Shown: one piece after another, positions 16,872 through 25,945 of the stretch
Position numbering within the stretch: position 1 is the stretch's first letter
Layout: each line of letters starts with the position of its first letter
NCBI RefSeq assembly: GCF_040640215.1
Contig: NZ_JBFABG010000005.1
Coordinates: 310,001 to 374,000 of the forward strand
Source: Actinosynnema sp040640215
GTDB lineage: Bacteria > Actinomycetota > Actinomycetes > Mycobacteriales > Pseudonocardiaceae
Length of the DNA: 64,000 nucleotides
Reading direction: 5' to 3'
Made by a program: the position numbers and the translations under genes
The notes under the pieces: generated by a model
Told to the model about the DNA's origin: nothing
Database searches by the model: none
Seen by the model: only the letters and a program-made list of their open reading frames with translations

Positions 16872-18530
16872 TCACAGGGCGGCGGCGCTGCCCGCGCGGC
16901 GCGGTCCGGCGCAGCCGGACAGCCGGCCGTCGTCGCCGCGCCAGCTCATCTGGAAGGAGCCCAGGTGCCAGTCGTAGGCGGGCAGCGGCGACATCAGCAG
17001 GCCGCGCGCCATCACCCCCCGGGCCACCTGGTCGGGCACCCGGCTCTCCATGGAGAACTGGTAGTCGTCGCGCAGCGGGTAGAGCCGGGGTGCGTCCTCG
17101 GCGGCGTAGGGGTCCATCCCGTAGTCCAGGATGTTGGACAGGACCTGCGGCACGGTGCAGTAGACGCTGCCCGGCGAGCCCAGGCCCAGCACGGGGCGGC
17201 CGTCCTTGAGCACCAGGGTGTTGCCGATCGCGCACCGCATCCGGCCGCCGCCGGTGAACCAGCCGCCCAGCCACATGTCCATGCTGTTGACGCCGTTGCT
17301 GCCGATCATCGGCACACCGCCGATCACCTCGCCCGGGATTCCCGAGCCCTGCAAGGTGTTCATCGACTGCACCCAGTTGCCGTACTGGTCCACGATGGAC
17401 AGCTCGCAACTGCCGGCGGACTGCGCCGGTGTGGTCGGGGGCAGGTGCCCGATCGCGGCCAGCCGGGCCGCGCCGCCGGTCACCTCGACGTGCTTGGTGA
17501 GGTCGATCTTGGGCTTGCCGCGGCGGATCAGGTCGGCCACCATCGCGTGGAACTCCCGCGACATCAGCACCTCGGCCGGGTCCTCGAAGATGCGCGGGTC
17601 GTTGACGAGGTTGGCCTCCTTGTCCGCGCGCCGCAGCGCGTGCGCCAGGTAGTACAGCGCCTCGGCCGACTCGGTGTAGTGGCCGACGGAGGTGATGTCG
17701 AGCTCGTCCAGGATGCCCAGCACCATCGAGCAGAACACGGCCTGCCGCTCCGGCGGCGAGAGCTGCACGATCTCGTGGCCCCGGTGCTCGTAGCGCAGCC
17801 CGCTGCCCCACTCCGGCCGGGAGACCGCCATGTGCTCCTCGGTGATGGGCCAGCCCAGTTCGTTGGCGCGGCGCAGGAAGTCCTGGGCCCAGCCGCCGGT
17901 GATGAAGTAGTCCGGGCCCTCCTCGGCCAGCCGCCGCATGGTGCGGTGCAGTTCCGGTTTGGGCCACCGGTCGCCGACCTGCGGCAGGTGCCCGCCGGGG
18001 GCGAAGTGGGCCCGGCCGGAGGGGGTGTAGAGGAAGAAGTCGTAGGACTGGGCCATCACCATGTGCTCGAACGAGTCCACGACGTGGCCGACCTCGGCCC
18101 AGTGCACGGCGGGCGCGCACAGCTCCGCCCACGGGCGGGTGGCGAAGCGCTCGTAGAGGGCCTTCATGCCGGGCATGAACCCCGGGATCACCGCGTAGGG
18201 CCCGGCACCGGTCGCCGAGTACTGGCTGCGCGGCGGCGGCACCCGGTGGAAGGGCGGCAGGTCCGGCGCGATCATGCCATGGCTGTTGAGCTCGTGCACC
18301 GTCCCGGTCTCGGCTTCCCAGAACAGCATGGTGAACATGCCGGCGTGGTTGGTCAGGTCCTGCTGCACGACGGCCTGCACCAGCGATCCGGCGATCAGGG
18401 CGTCCACCGCCGTGCCCCCGCCGGCCAGCACGTCGCGCATCGTGTCCGTGACGATCGGGTGCTGGCTGGAGCACACCGCCCGTCCGCCGGACACCGGGCT
18501 CTTGGGTCCGACCCGGCCCTCGTTGGTCAT
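16872..18530 (-). CDS. Gamma-glutamyltransferase-family protein with Ser at the nucleophile position
   Basis: 552 residues, the length of the GGT proenzyme, without a signal peptide. Family blocks seen: AVDALIAGSLVQAVVQQDLTNHAGMF, VIPGFMPGMKALYERFA, GSGIPGEVIGG and LGLGSPGSVYCTVPQVL. GGTs self-cleave before a Thr in TTHxSVVD, which becomes the nucleophile. Here the aligned stretch is SAGSCELSIVD (residues 371-381), putting Ser374 where Thr is expected. The protein may still process itself or may be a divergent amidohydrolase. It overlaps the ATPase gene upstream (ATGA), placing it in a peptide-importer operon. Possible role: cleavage of gamma-glutamyl or similar amides after uptake. Confidence 0.85.
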   Translation of the reverse strand: MTNEGRVGPKSPVSGGRAVCSSQHPIVTDTMRDVLAGGGTAVDALIAGSLVQAVVQQDLTNHAGMFTMLFWEAETGTVHELNSHGMIAPDLPPFHRVPPPRSQYSATGAGPYAVIPGFMPGMKALYERFATRPWAELCAPAVHWAEVGHVVDSFEHMVMAQSYDFFLYTPSGRAHFAPGGHLPQVGDRWPKPELHRTMRRLAEEGPDYFITGGWAQDFLRRANELGWPITEEHMAVSRPEWGSGLRYEHRGHEIVQLSPPERQAVFCSMVLGILDELDITSVGHYTESAEALYYLAHALRRADKEANLVNDPRIFEDPAEVLMSREFHAMVADLIRRGKPKIDLTKHVEVTGGAARLAAIGHLPPTTPAQSAGSCELSIVDQYGNWVQSMNTLQGSGIPGEVIGGVPMIGSNGVNSMDMWLGGWFTGGGRMRCAIGNTLVLKDGRPVLGLGSPGSVYCTVPQVLSNILDYGMDPYAAEDAPRLYPLRDDYQFSMESRVPDQVARGVMARGLLMSPLPAYDWHLGSFQMSWRGDDGRLSGCAGPRRAGSAAAL

Positions 18531-20335
18531 CGGACCACTCCTTCCTGATCGAGTCTGAGCACCGAGCCCACGAGTCGGGCGGTGTAGGGGTGCCCGGGGT
18601 TGTCGAGGACATCGGCCGTGCGGCCCTGTTCGACGATCTCGCCCTGGTGGAGCACCAGGACGCGCTCGGTCATCTGCCGGACGACGGACAGTTCGTGGGT
18701 GATGAAGAGCATGCTCATCCGGTACCGCTGCCGCAGTTCCCGCAGCAGCGACAGGACTTCCGCGCGGACCGACACGTCCAGCGCGGCCACCGGCTCGTCG
18801 CAGATCAGCAGGCGGGGCCGCAGCGCGACGGCCCGCGCGATCGCGATCCGCTGCCGCTCACCTCCGGAGAGCTGCGCCGGACGCCGCCGCGCGTGCTGCT
18901 CGGTGAGCCCGACCTGGGTGAGCAGCTCGGCGGTCTCGGCCCGGTGGTCGGCGGCCCGGTCGCGGGTGAGGATCGCCTCCCGCAGGGTGGTGCCGATGGT
19001 GCGGGCGGGGTTGAGCGAGGAGTACGGGTCCTGGAAGACCACCTGCACCAGGTGGGCGACGCCGCGCGCCTGGGCCCGGCTGAGCCGCTGGTAGTCGCCC
19101 AGGTCGAGCCCGCCCAGGTCGATGCTGCCGGAGTCCGGGTGGACCAGCCCGAGCAGCGCGCGGGCGATGGTGGTCTTGCCCGAGCCGGACTCGCCGACCA
19201 AACCGACCGACTCGTGCGCGCCGACGTCGAAGGAGACGCCCTTCACCGCCGTCGAGCGCCGCTTGGCACCGGCCAGGTCCCGGTAGGTCTTGCGCAGGTC
19301 GCGCACGGTGAGCAGGACACCGGGGTCGGCGACGGTGACGTCCCCGGTGTCCCGCTCCTCCTCCTCGGCGGTGCCGAGGAGTTCCGGGGCGATCTCGTCG
19401 ACCCGGCGGCACGCCGTGGTGCGACCGGGCCCGGTGGACCGCAGGGCCGGCCGCTCGGCCACGCAGGCGTCCTCGGCCCAGGCGCAGCGGGACGCGAACC
19501 CGCACCGGTCGCCGACCGAGTCCGCCGGCGGCACCCGGCCGGGGATGGACCGCAGCCGCTCGACCCGGCGGTCGACCGGCAGGTGCGAGCGCAGCAGCCC
19601 GGACGTGTACGGGTGTCGCGGGGCGCGCCGCAGCTCGGCGGCGGGTGCCTGCTCGACCAGGCTCCCGGCGTACATGACCATGATCCGGTCGCACACCGAG
19701 AACGCCACGCCGAGGTCGTGGGTGACCAGCACCAGCGCCATCCCGCGCCGACGCCGCAACCGGTCGAGCATGTCGAGGATCTGCGCCTGCGTGGTGGCGT
19801 CCAGCGCGGTGGTGGGCTCGTCCGCGATGAGCAGCTCCGGGTCGCCGGCCAGCGCGGCGGCCAGCGCGACCCGCTGCCGCATCCCGCCGGAGAGCTGGAA
19901 CGGGTAGCGGTGCGCCGTCTGCGCCGGGTCTAGGCCGACCTCCTCCAGCCGCCCGAAGACCTCCGCGCGCACCTCGGCGCGGTTGCGCCGGAGCTGGGCC
20001 GGCAGCCCTTCCGCCACGTGCGCGAACGCCGTCTGCACGGGGTTGAGCATCGAGAACGGGTCCTGCATCAGCAGGCTGATCCGACCGCCGCGCACGGCCC
20101 GCAGGTCGCGCTCGGCCAGGCCGAGCAGCTCCCACCCGTCGAAGGTCACCGAACCGGTCGCGCTCACCCCCCGGGGCAGCAGGCCGACCAGGGAGCGGAC
20201 CGTGAGCGACTTGCCGCTGCCGGACTCGCCGACGATCCCGACCGAGGTCCCCGCCTCGACCGCGAAGCCCACGTCCCGCACCAGCTTGCGATCCTGGTGG
20301 CTGATGTCCACGCCGTCCACCGTGAGCAGACTCAT
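18527..20335 (-). CDS. Fused double ATPase of an oligopeptide ABC importer (DppD-DppF fusion)
   Basis: 602 residues with two complete ABC domains in one chain. Domain 1: Walker A GESGSGKS (36-43), LSGGMRQRVALAAAL, DEPTTALD, and the C-terminal Cys-rich oligopeptide extension (GDRCGFASRCAWAEDAC). Domain 2: GESGSGKTT, LSGGERQRIAIARAV, DEPVAALDVS. Dpp/Opp systems usually encode two separate ATPases, but actinomycete fusions are common. It energises the two permeases encoded just upstream, with overlaps at both ends (ATGA at 20335 and 18530). Confidence 0.95.
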   Translation of the reverse strand: MSLLTVDGVDISHQDRKLVRDVGFAVEAGTSVGIVGESGSGKSLTVRSLVGLLPRGVSATGSVTFDGWELLGLAERDLRAVRGGRISLLMQDPFSMLNPVQTAFAHVAEGLPAQLRRNRAEVRAEVFGRLEEVGLDPAQTAHRYPFQLSGGMRQRVALAAALAGDPELLIADEPTTALDATTQAQILDMLDRLRRRRGMALVLVTHDLGVAFSVCDRIMVMYAGSLVEQAPAAELRRAPRHPYTSGLLRSHLPVDRRVERLRSIPGRVPPADSVGDRCGFASRCAWAEDACVAERPALRSTGPGRTTACRRVDEIAPELLGTAEEEERDTGDVTVADPGVLLTVRDLRKTYRDLAGAKRRSTAVKGVSFDVGAHESVGLVGESGSGKTTIARALLGLVHPDSGSIDLGGLDLGDYQRLSRAQARGVAHLVQVVFQDPYSSLNPARTIGTTLREAILTRDRAADHRAETAELLTQVGLTEQHARRRPAQLSGGERQRIAIARAVALRPRLLICDEPVAALDVSVRAEVLSLLRELRQRYRMSMLFITHELSVVRQMTERVLVLHQGEIVEQGRTADVLDNPGHPYTARLVGSVLRLDQEGVVR

Positions 20336-21147
20336 CGTGCCTCCCGCCGTGCCGTGAGCCGGTCGTAGACGCTGTCGCCGAGCACGGTCGCGCAGGTCGC
20401 GGTGAGCATGATCATCACGGCCGGGGCGAGGGAGAGCCACGGCTCGAACAGGATCTGCTCGCGCCCGTCGGCGATCATGACCCCCCACTCCGCGCTGCCC
20501 GGCTGCCCGCCGATGCCCAGGAACGCCAACGCGGAGAACGCGATCAGGGCGACCACGAAGTCCAGCAGGAAGGTGGCCACCACCGTGGGCACGATGTTGG
20601 GCAGGATGTGCCGGAACATCACCGTGCGGGCGGGCAGCCGCAGGCTCTGCGCCGCCTCCACGTACGGGAGTCCGCTCTGGACGCTCGCGGCACTGCGGAC
20701 CATGCGGATCGCGGTCGGCACCGACAGCAGCGCCAGCACCAGCACGGTCACCGCGTAGCCGCCCGAGGAGATGCCCACCACGACGATCGCGACCAGCAGC
20801 GCGGGCAGCGCGTACATCACGTCCACCAGCCGGCTGATCACCGCGTCCACGCGGCCCCGGTAGTACGCCGCGGCCAGGCCGAGGCAGACGCCGACCGCCA
20901 CCGCGACCAGCGCCACCAGCAGCGGGCCGACCACCGCGACCCGGGCACCGGAGATCACCCGGGACAGCACGTCGCGGCCCAGCTCGTCGGTGCCCAGCCA
21001 GTGCCGCGCGCTCGGCCCGCTCGAACTGAGCATCAGGTCCTGCGCGTTCGGCGGGTACGGGGTGAGCGCGTCGCCGGTGACGACGCAGACCAGGATCACC
21101 GCGAGCGGCACGGCCGCGACGATCGCGGGTCCGCCCAGCCGCCTCAC
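20332..21147 (-). CDS. Oligopeptide ABC permease, DppC type
   Basis: 271 residues with six predicted membrane segments. It carries the DppC periplasmic loop HWLGTDELGRDVLSRVISGARV and the EAA loop YVEAAQSLRLPARTVMFRHILPN. It pairs with the DppB-type permease to form the importer channel. GTG start at 21147 overlapping the upstream stop (GTGA). The first residues (VRRLGGPAIVAAVPL) give a short N-terminus, as in other actinomycete DppC proteins. Confidence 0.93.
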   Translation of the reverse strand: MRRLGGPAIVAAVPLAVILVCVVTGDALTPYPPNAQDLMLSSSGPSARHWLGTDELGRDVLSRVISGARVAVVGPLLVALVAVAVGVCLGLAAAYYRGRVDAVISRLVDVMYALPALLVAIVVVGISSGGYAVTVLVLALLSVPTAIRMVRSAASVQSGLPYVEAAQSLRLPARTVMFRHILPNIVPTVVATFLLDFVVALIAFSALAFLGIGGQPGSAEWGVMIADGREQILFEPWLSLAPAVMIMLTATCATVLGDSVYDRLTARREAR

Positions 21148-22094
21148 GACGCCACCTGCCGGGCCCGGATGCGCGGGTCGAGCAGGCCGGTGAGCACGTC
21201 GACCGCGAGGTTGACCAGGATGACGAACGCCGCGGCGACCATCGCGATCCCCTGCACCACCGGGATGTCCTTCGAGTTGACCGAGACCACCAGCAGCGAC
21301 CCGACGCCGGGCAGCGAGAACACCGTCTCGACGAGCACGGCACCGGACAGCGCGGCGATCAGCACCACGCCCGAGGACGTCACGATCGGCACCGCCGCGT
21401 TGCGCAGCGCGTACTTGACCAGCACCCGCCCCGACGACACGCCGCGCGCACGGGCGAAGGTGATGTAGTCCTGGTCCATCACGTCCAACATCGCCGCCCT
21501 CGTCTGCCGCAGCACGATCGCCATCAACGCGGTGGCCAGGGACACCGCGGGGAGGGTGAGGTGCCGGACACCGTCGGCGAAGCCCTCCCCCGCCCCGAAC
21601 ACCGGGAACCAGTCGAGCAGCACGCCGAACACGTAGACCAGCAGCAGCCCGACCGCGAACGGCGGCGCGCTCATCCCGAACGCGGCCACCGTGGACACCA
21701 CGCGGTCCGTGCCGGCACCCCGGCGCAGCCCGGCGGCGGCACCCAGCGGGATGCCGAGCAGCACCACCAGCAGCAGCGCGAACAACGCCAACTGGAACGA
21801 CATCGGCAGGGTCTGGCCCAGCGCGTCGAGCACGTCCTCGCCGGAGCGGACCGACGTGCCGAAGTCGAACCGGACCGCCGAGGCCAGCCACCGGCCGTAC
21901 TGCACGAAGAACGGGTCGTCGAGGTGGTACTTCCGCGTCGTCGCCTCGATCAGCTCCGGCGTGGTCGGCGCGGTGCCCATGAGCGTCGCCAGGAGCGATC
22001 CCGGTGCCAGCGCCAGCAGGCTGAACACCAGGAACGACACCAGCACCAGCATCGCGACCATCGCGGCGAGCCGCCTGGCCAGGAACCTGATCAT
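21144..22094 (-). CDS. Oligopeptide ABC permease, DppB type
   Basis: 316 residues, six membrane segments. DppB hallmarks are the N-terminal MIRFLARRLAAM and FLVFSLLALAPG, the loop FGTSVRSGEDVLDAL, and the EAA motif YITFARARGVSSGRVLVKYALRN. Inner-membrane channel half of the importer. The start lies 4 nt after the solute-binding-protein stop. Confidence 0.94.
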   Translation of the reverse strand: MIRFLARRLAAMVAMLVLVSFLVFSLLALAPGSLLATLMGTAPTTPELIEATTRKYHLDDPFFVQYGRWLASAVRFDFGTSVRSGEDVLDALGQTLPMSFQLALFALLLVVLLGIPLGAAAGLRRGAGTDRVVSTVAAFGMSAPPFAVGLLLVYVFGVLLDWFPVFGAGEGFADGVRHLTLPAVSLATALMAIVLRQTRAAMLDVMDQDYITFARARGVSSGRVLVKYALRNAAVPIVTSSGVVLIAALSGAVLVETVFSLPGVGSLLVVSVNSKDIPVVQGIAMVAAAFVILVNLAVDVLTGLLDPRIRARQVAS

Positions 22095-22098
22095 GCTG

Positions 22099-23724
22099 TC
22101 ACGCCGTCGCCCGGACCCGGAGGATCCAGGTGCCGTCCAGGACGTCGGACTGGTTGACCGGTTCGGAGAAGGTGAACCCCTTGCCGAGCGCGACCACGAA
22201 GTTCGGCGCGTAGAGCGGGAGGTAGGGGAGCTGGTCGGAAACCTGCTGCAACACCGACTTCGTCGCCGCCCAGCGGGCCTCGCGCTCCACCGAACCGGTC
22301 AGCGCCTTGACGTCCTCCTCGATCTTCGGCGTGGTCCAGTTGGCCAGGTTCAGGCCCGGCGCGGCGATGCCCGCCTGCCCCACGACCCTCGGCAGCACCG
22401 CGTTCGGGTCGGGGATGGTGGCGATGAGCTGCATCGACTGGATGCCCGGCGTCTCGTGCGCGAAGATCCGCTTCGCCCACACCTCGGGCGATTCCGGCTT
22501 CGGCGTGATCGTGACGCCCAGTTCCTTCATGTTCTCCTGGAGGTTGAGGATCGTCGGCTCCGCCCACGGCGAGCTGGTGGTGTACGGGATGGTGACCTCG
22601 AACCCGCCCGGCGTCTTGGACTGGGCCAGTTCGGCCTTCGCCTTGTCCTTGTCCAGGTCGTACTGCGGCAGGCCGTCGAGGAAGCCCTTGGCCTCCTCCG
22701 CCGACCCGGCCACGCCCTCCAGCAGGGTCTGCGGCACCAGGCCCCGCAGCACCACGCCGTTCGCGCCGTAGACCGCACGGGACACGCCCTGCCGGTCGAT
22801 CGAGTAGGCCACCGCGCGCCGCGCGTGGATGTCGTCGAACGGCGGCTGCGAGGTGTCCAGGGTCAGGTAGCTGGTGACGTTCGCGGGCAGTTGGACGGTC
22901 TGCGCGCCCGAGATCCCGTTCCACTGCCCGATCTGCTTGACGTTGGTCACCTGCGCGCCGTTGATCGAGTTCGAGCGCATCGCCAGTTGACCGGTGTTGT
23001 CGTCCTTGATCGGGACGAAGGAGACGGCCTTGGCCTTGGGCTTGTCGGCGGTGTACTTGGCGTTGCGCTCCAACAGGATCTTGTCCGGACCGCTGGACTT
23101 GATCACGTACGGCCCGGTGCCCACCGGGAGCCCGGACGGCGTGCCCAGCGCGGAACCGGCCGCCTCGGCGACCTTCTTCGACTGCACGTAGGAGATCACC
23201 GCGAGGTTGTCGCGCGCCGTCGGGTCGGGGAACTTCAGCTTCACGGTGACCGTGGTCGGCCCGTTCGCGGTGATGCTCTCGATGCTCTTGACCCGCCCGG
23301 CGGTCTGCGCGCCCGCCTTGGCGTCGGTGACGTGCTGGAGGCTCCACACGGCGTCCTCGGACGTCATCGGCGTGCCGTCGGAGAACTGCGCGCCGGGCGG
23401 GAGCTCGTAGACGATCGACGTCGGGTCGGGCTGCGTGACGGCCACCGCCAGCGCGGGGCGGAAGGTGCCGTCGGTGGACACCCGCTCCAGCGGTTCGGTC
23501 ACCAGGCTGATGACCTGCTGGGTGTTGACCGTCGCGTCCTTCGCCAGGTCCAGCGACACCGGGAGCTGTTGCAGCGCCCAGACGAAGCTGTCGAAATCGG
23601 TCTCCACGCCGGCGGCCGGCGTGGTGCCGGGGCCGTTGTCGGCACCGCCGCAGGCGGTCACCAGCAGTCCCGCGACCGCGACCGCAGCGGCGGTCCGCAG
23701 TCTGCGGCTGTCGAGAATCGTCAT
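22099..23724 (-). CDS. Oligopeptide-binding lipoprotein, SBP family 5
   Basis: 541 residues. A lipoprotein signal ends in LLVTAC (Cys25 would be lipidated), so the protein is anchored outside the membrane. SBP_bac_5 features: FRPALAVAV, YELPPGAQFSDGTPMTSEDAVWSLQ, LPVGTGPYVI, DDIHARRAVAYSIDRQ. It delivers a peptide or peptide-like ligand to the DppBC channel. AAGGAG precedes the ATG at 23724, the strongest ribosome-binding site of the operon. The gene lies 10 nt behind the regulator. Confidence 0.94.
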   Translation of the reverse strand: MTILDSRRLRTAAAVAVAGLLVTACGGADNGPGTTPAAGVETDFDSFVWALQQLPVSLDLAKDATVNTQQVISLVTEPLERVSTDGTFRPALAVAVTQPDPTSIVYELPPGAQFSDGTPMTSEDAVWSLQHVTDAKAGAQTAGRVKSIESITANGPTTVTVKLKFPDPTARDNLAVISYVQSKKVAEAAGSALGTPSGLPVGTGPYVIKSSGPDKILLERNAKYTADKPKAKAVSFVPIKDDNTGQLAMRSNSINGAQVTNVKQIGQWNGISGAQTVQLPANVTSYLTLDTSQPPFDDIHARRAVAYSIDRQGVSRAVYGANGVVLRGLVPQTLLEGVAGSAEEAKGFLDGLPQYDLDKDKAKAELAQSKTPGGFEVTIPYTTSSPWAEPTILNLQENMKELGVTITPKPESPEVWAKRIFAHETPGIQSMQLIATIPDPNAVLPRVVGQAGIAAPGLNLANWTTPKIEEDVKALTGSVEREARWAATKSVLQQVSDQLPYLPLYAPNFVVALGKGFTFSEPVNQSDVLDGTWILRVRATA

Positions 23725-23734
23725 CGTTGCTCCT

Positions 23735-24754
23735 TCAGCATGGCTCGCCGTCCGGGCCGGGCGCTCCGACAGGGAGGAAGGCCCGTTTGAGGGTCCGGAG
23801 GTTGATCGACACCCGCGTGCCGCGCACGCCGGGCAAGTTGCCGAGCACCTCTGTCCGGAACCGGAACAGGTCGGCCTGGGTGGGCATGATCAGCTCCACC
23901 AGCAGGTCGCTGTCCCCAGCGGTCGCCGCCACGTACCGCACTTCCTGGCGCGCGGCCAGCGTCCGCACCGCGTCCGCCAGCGCGGACGGGGCGAGGTCGA
24001 CCCAGGCGAACGCCTGGATGTGGAACCCGAGCAGCCGGGCGTCCACCAGGGTCATCGGGTGCACCCGCCCGGCCGCGATGAGCGCGTCGGTGCGGCGGCG
24101 GGCCGCCGATTCGCTCAGGCCGGTCGCCTGGGCCAGGTCGGCGAAGCTCATCCGACCGTCGACCCGCAGCAGTTCCGCGATGGACTCCTCCACCGGGTCC
24201 AGCGCCAGCGGCTCGTCGTCCGGCACCAGGTCCAGCAGGGGCAGCCGCACGTCGGGGATGTCGGCCACCAGCGAGCAGCTCCAGTCCACCGTGGACTTGA
24301 ACTCCCGCAGGACCGGTTCCGACATCGACTCGAAGGTGGCGTCCACCCCGGACAACGTGTCCAGCAGGATCGTCGCCAGGTCCTGGGTGGACGGGGTGAT
24401 GAACTCCGCGAGCAACCCGTAGCGACCGGTGAGCACCGCGACCATGCGCACGTCCGGCCGCGCGACCAGGTGGTCGGCCACGGTCCGCAGCGATTTGTTG
24501 GTGACCGCGAAGTACACGGTCACCGGGAACCCGCGACCGGTGCGGATCGAGTCCACCACGACGGTGGTGCGCAGCGCGCCGGACGTGGTCAGCGCCCGGA
24601 CCCGCCGGGCGACCGTGGACTCGGAGCTGCCCACCGCCTTGGCCAGGTCCCGCCAGCTCACCCGGGGGTTGGCCTGTAAGGCCGCCGCCAAGCGGGCATC
24701 CAGCGATGCCCGCTCCCACCACCCGCCGGGCGTCGGCTCCTCTGGTGAACTCAT
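23735..24754 (-). CDS. Lrp/AsnC-family regulator with two HTH-ligand modules
   Basis: 339 residues, about twice the normal Lrp length. It contains two helix-turn-helix units (SWRDLAKAVGSSESTVARRV and SFADLAQATGLSESAARRR) and two AsnC ligand-binding modules, as in the duplicated actinomycete Lrp subfamily. Lrp proteins sense amino acids and control transport and catabolism. It is first in the transcript for the peptide importer and almost certainly its local regulator. The start is uncertain: ATG at 24754 is given, but an in-frame ATG at 24790 would add 12 residues, and neither has a convincing ribosome-binding site. Confidence 0.87.
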   Translation of the reverse strand: MSSPEEPTPGGWWERASLDARLAAALQANPRVSWRDLAKAVGSSESTVARRVRALTTSGALRTTVVVDSIRTGRGFPVTVYFAVTNKSLRTVADHLVARPDVRMVAVLTGRYGLLAEFITPSTQDLATILLDTLSGVDATFESMSEPVLREFKSTVDWSCSLVADIPDVRLPLLDLVPDDEPLALDPVEESIAELLRVDGRMSFADLAQATGLSESAARRRTDALIAAGRVHPMTLVDARLLGFHIQAFAWVDLAPSALADAVRTLAARQEVRYVAATAGDSDLLVELIMPTQADLFRFRTEVLGNLPGVRGTRVSINLRTLKRAFLPVGAPGPDGEPC

Positions 24755-25021
24755 GCGGGCACCGTACGTCTCGTGACGGTATCCGTCCATAGTCAAGCAG
24801 GACTTGATGAGATCCGCGCGAACTTCGTGTTCGAGTGGTGACACCGGGACCGTGTGGGCGGTGCGGCCGAACACGGGGCTCGCCGACGGGTGCCCGGTCA
24901 CGGGCGGTGGTGCCGGGTACGGCGCGGGTCCGGGGCCGCCCGAACCGGGTACCGGCCGGTTCAGGGACCGGATCGGTTCGGAGGCGCGCTGATCGGCCCG
25001 TTCCGGGTCGGGTTTCCGGGC

Positions 25022-25303
25022 ATGGGCCAGTCGTCTGCGGTGGAGTGGGAGGGCGGGGACCGCACCATGCGGATCTCCAACCCCGATCGCGCCTACTCCC
25101 CGGCGCGCGGCGAGACGAAGCCCGACCTCGCCCGGTACTACCTGCCGGTCGGCGACGGCATCGTCCGCGCGCTGCGCGACCGGTCGTGCGTACCGCACAC
25201 TTCCCGTCCGGGGTGACTGGCGAGAAGGTGCACCAGAAGCGGCTGCCGCGCGGCGCGCCGCTATGGGTGCGGACCGTGCGGGTGCACTTCCCCCGCTACC
25301 AGA
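25022..25303 (+). pseudogene. Relic of a LigD-type NHEJ polymerase domain
   Basis: The first frame reads MRISNPDRAYSPARGETKP and then LARYYLPVGDGIVRALRD, which is the N-terminus of the LigD polymerase (primase-like) domain. Near 25200 it shifts to another frame that continues HFPSGVTGEKVHQKRLPRG and VRTVRVHFPRY. Homology stops at about 25303. Roughly 94 of about 300 domain residues survive, with at least one frameshift and no ligase or nuclease part. It cannot make a working protein. The high GC matches the chromosome, so it is probably a decayed native gene cut by the neighbouring low-GC insertion. Confidence 0.8.
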
Positions 25304-25470
25304 CTCCCGACCAGCCCAAACCTGTGCGGATCAAGCCTGGTCAAGTGGTCCGCGCGGTGACGAGGAAGCCACGTCGAGCCATGTCCAGCGGCTGGGTCAG
25401 CCGACGCAGCGAAGCACCGTGGAACTGTGCGGGCGCGCCCTGTCGGGACACGCCCACATGGCCTAACCTG

Positions 25471-25677
25471 TCACAGGGTCTTGCGCACCACTTCGAACAA
25501 CTCATCGAACCCCATCGGCTTCAGCGCCACCAGCGCGCCACCGATGAACGCCGGTCCAGGACTCAACTCACCATTGAGCACGCGTCCTACGGTCGACCGC
25601 TCAACCTCCATGGCGTGTGCCAATGCGTAGGCGGAGTGAAGTTCCGCACGACGTGCAGCCCGTTTGAAGGCGTTCAC
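25471..25677 (-). CDS. Small XRE-family helix-turn-helix protein
   Basis: 68 residues, almost entirely one HTH: AYALAHAMEVERSTVGRVLNGELSPGPAFIGGAL, then the family ending FDELFEVV. Similar one-domain proteins occur singly in Streptomyces and relatives, often in accessory islands. The start is a GTG at 25677 with no clear ribosome-binding site. It points away from the creatininase gene, and its 5' end abuts the TPR remnant. Confidence 0.65.
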   Translation of the reverse strand: MNAFKRAARRAELHSAYALAHAMEVERSTVGRVLNGELSPGPAFIGGALVALKPMGFDELFEVVRKTL

Positions 25678-25680
25678 CCG

Positions 25681-25929
25681 CAGGCAACCGATTTATCGCG
25701 TGATCTTGGCCTGGCCCTGGCACGACTCGCCGTAGCCTACGCCAAAAACGAACAGCCAGATCATGCCCTGGACGTGGCACGTCATGCTTTCCAAATTTTT
25801 TCCGAAACGCAATCGGCACGGACGCGGGCCGAACTGAAAGAATTGTCTGATATCATTGCGGTCGGTGAGGGGCGCGAAGATGTTCAGGCGCTGCTTCGTA
25901 CCTACGGCTTGCTCGCCTGGCCGACTTGA
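25681..25929 (+). pseudogene. C-terminal stub of a TPR-type XRE regulator
   Basis: The frame ending at 25929 reads LGLALARLAVAYAKNEQPDHALDVARHAFQIF, then SARTRAELKELSDII, the last TPR repeat and tail of the large XRE-TPR regulators common in actinomycetes. No helix-turn-helix or earlier TPR repeats lie upstream in any frame. The stub uses a TTA codon and many A/T-ending codons, unlike neighbouring genes. Such regulators often precede a creatininase gene, which starts 17 nt downstream. Confidence 0.6.
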
Positions 25930-25945
25930 ACAGGAGTATTGCTCG

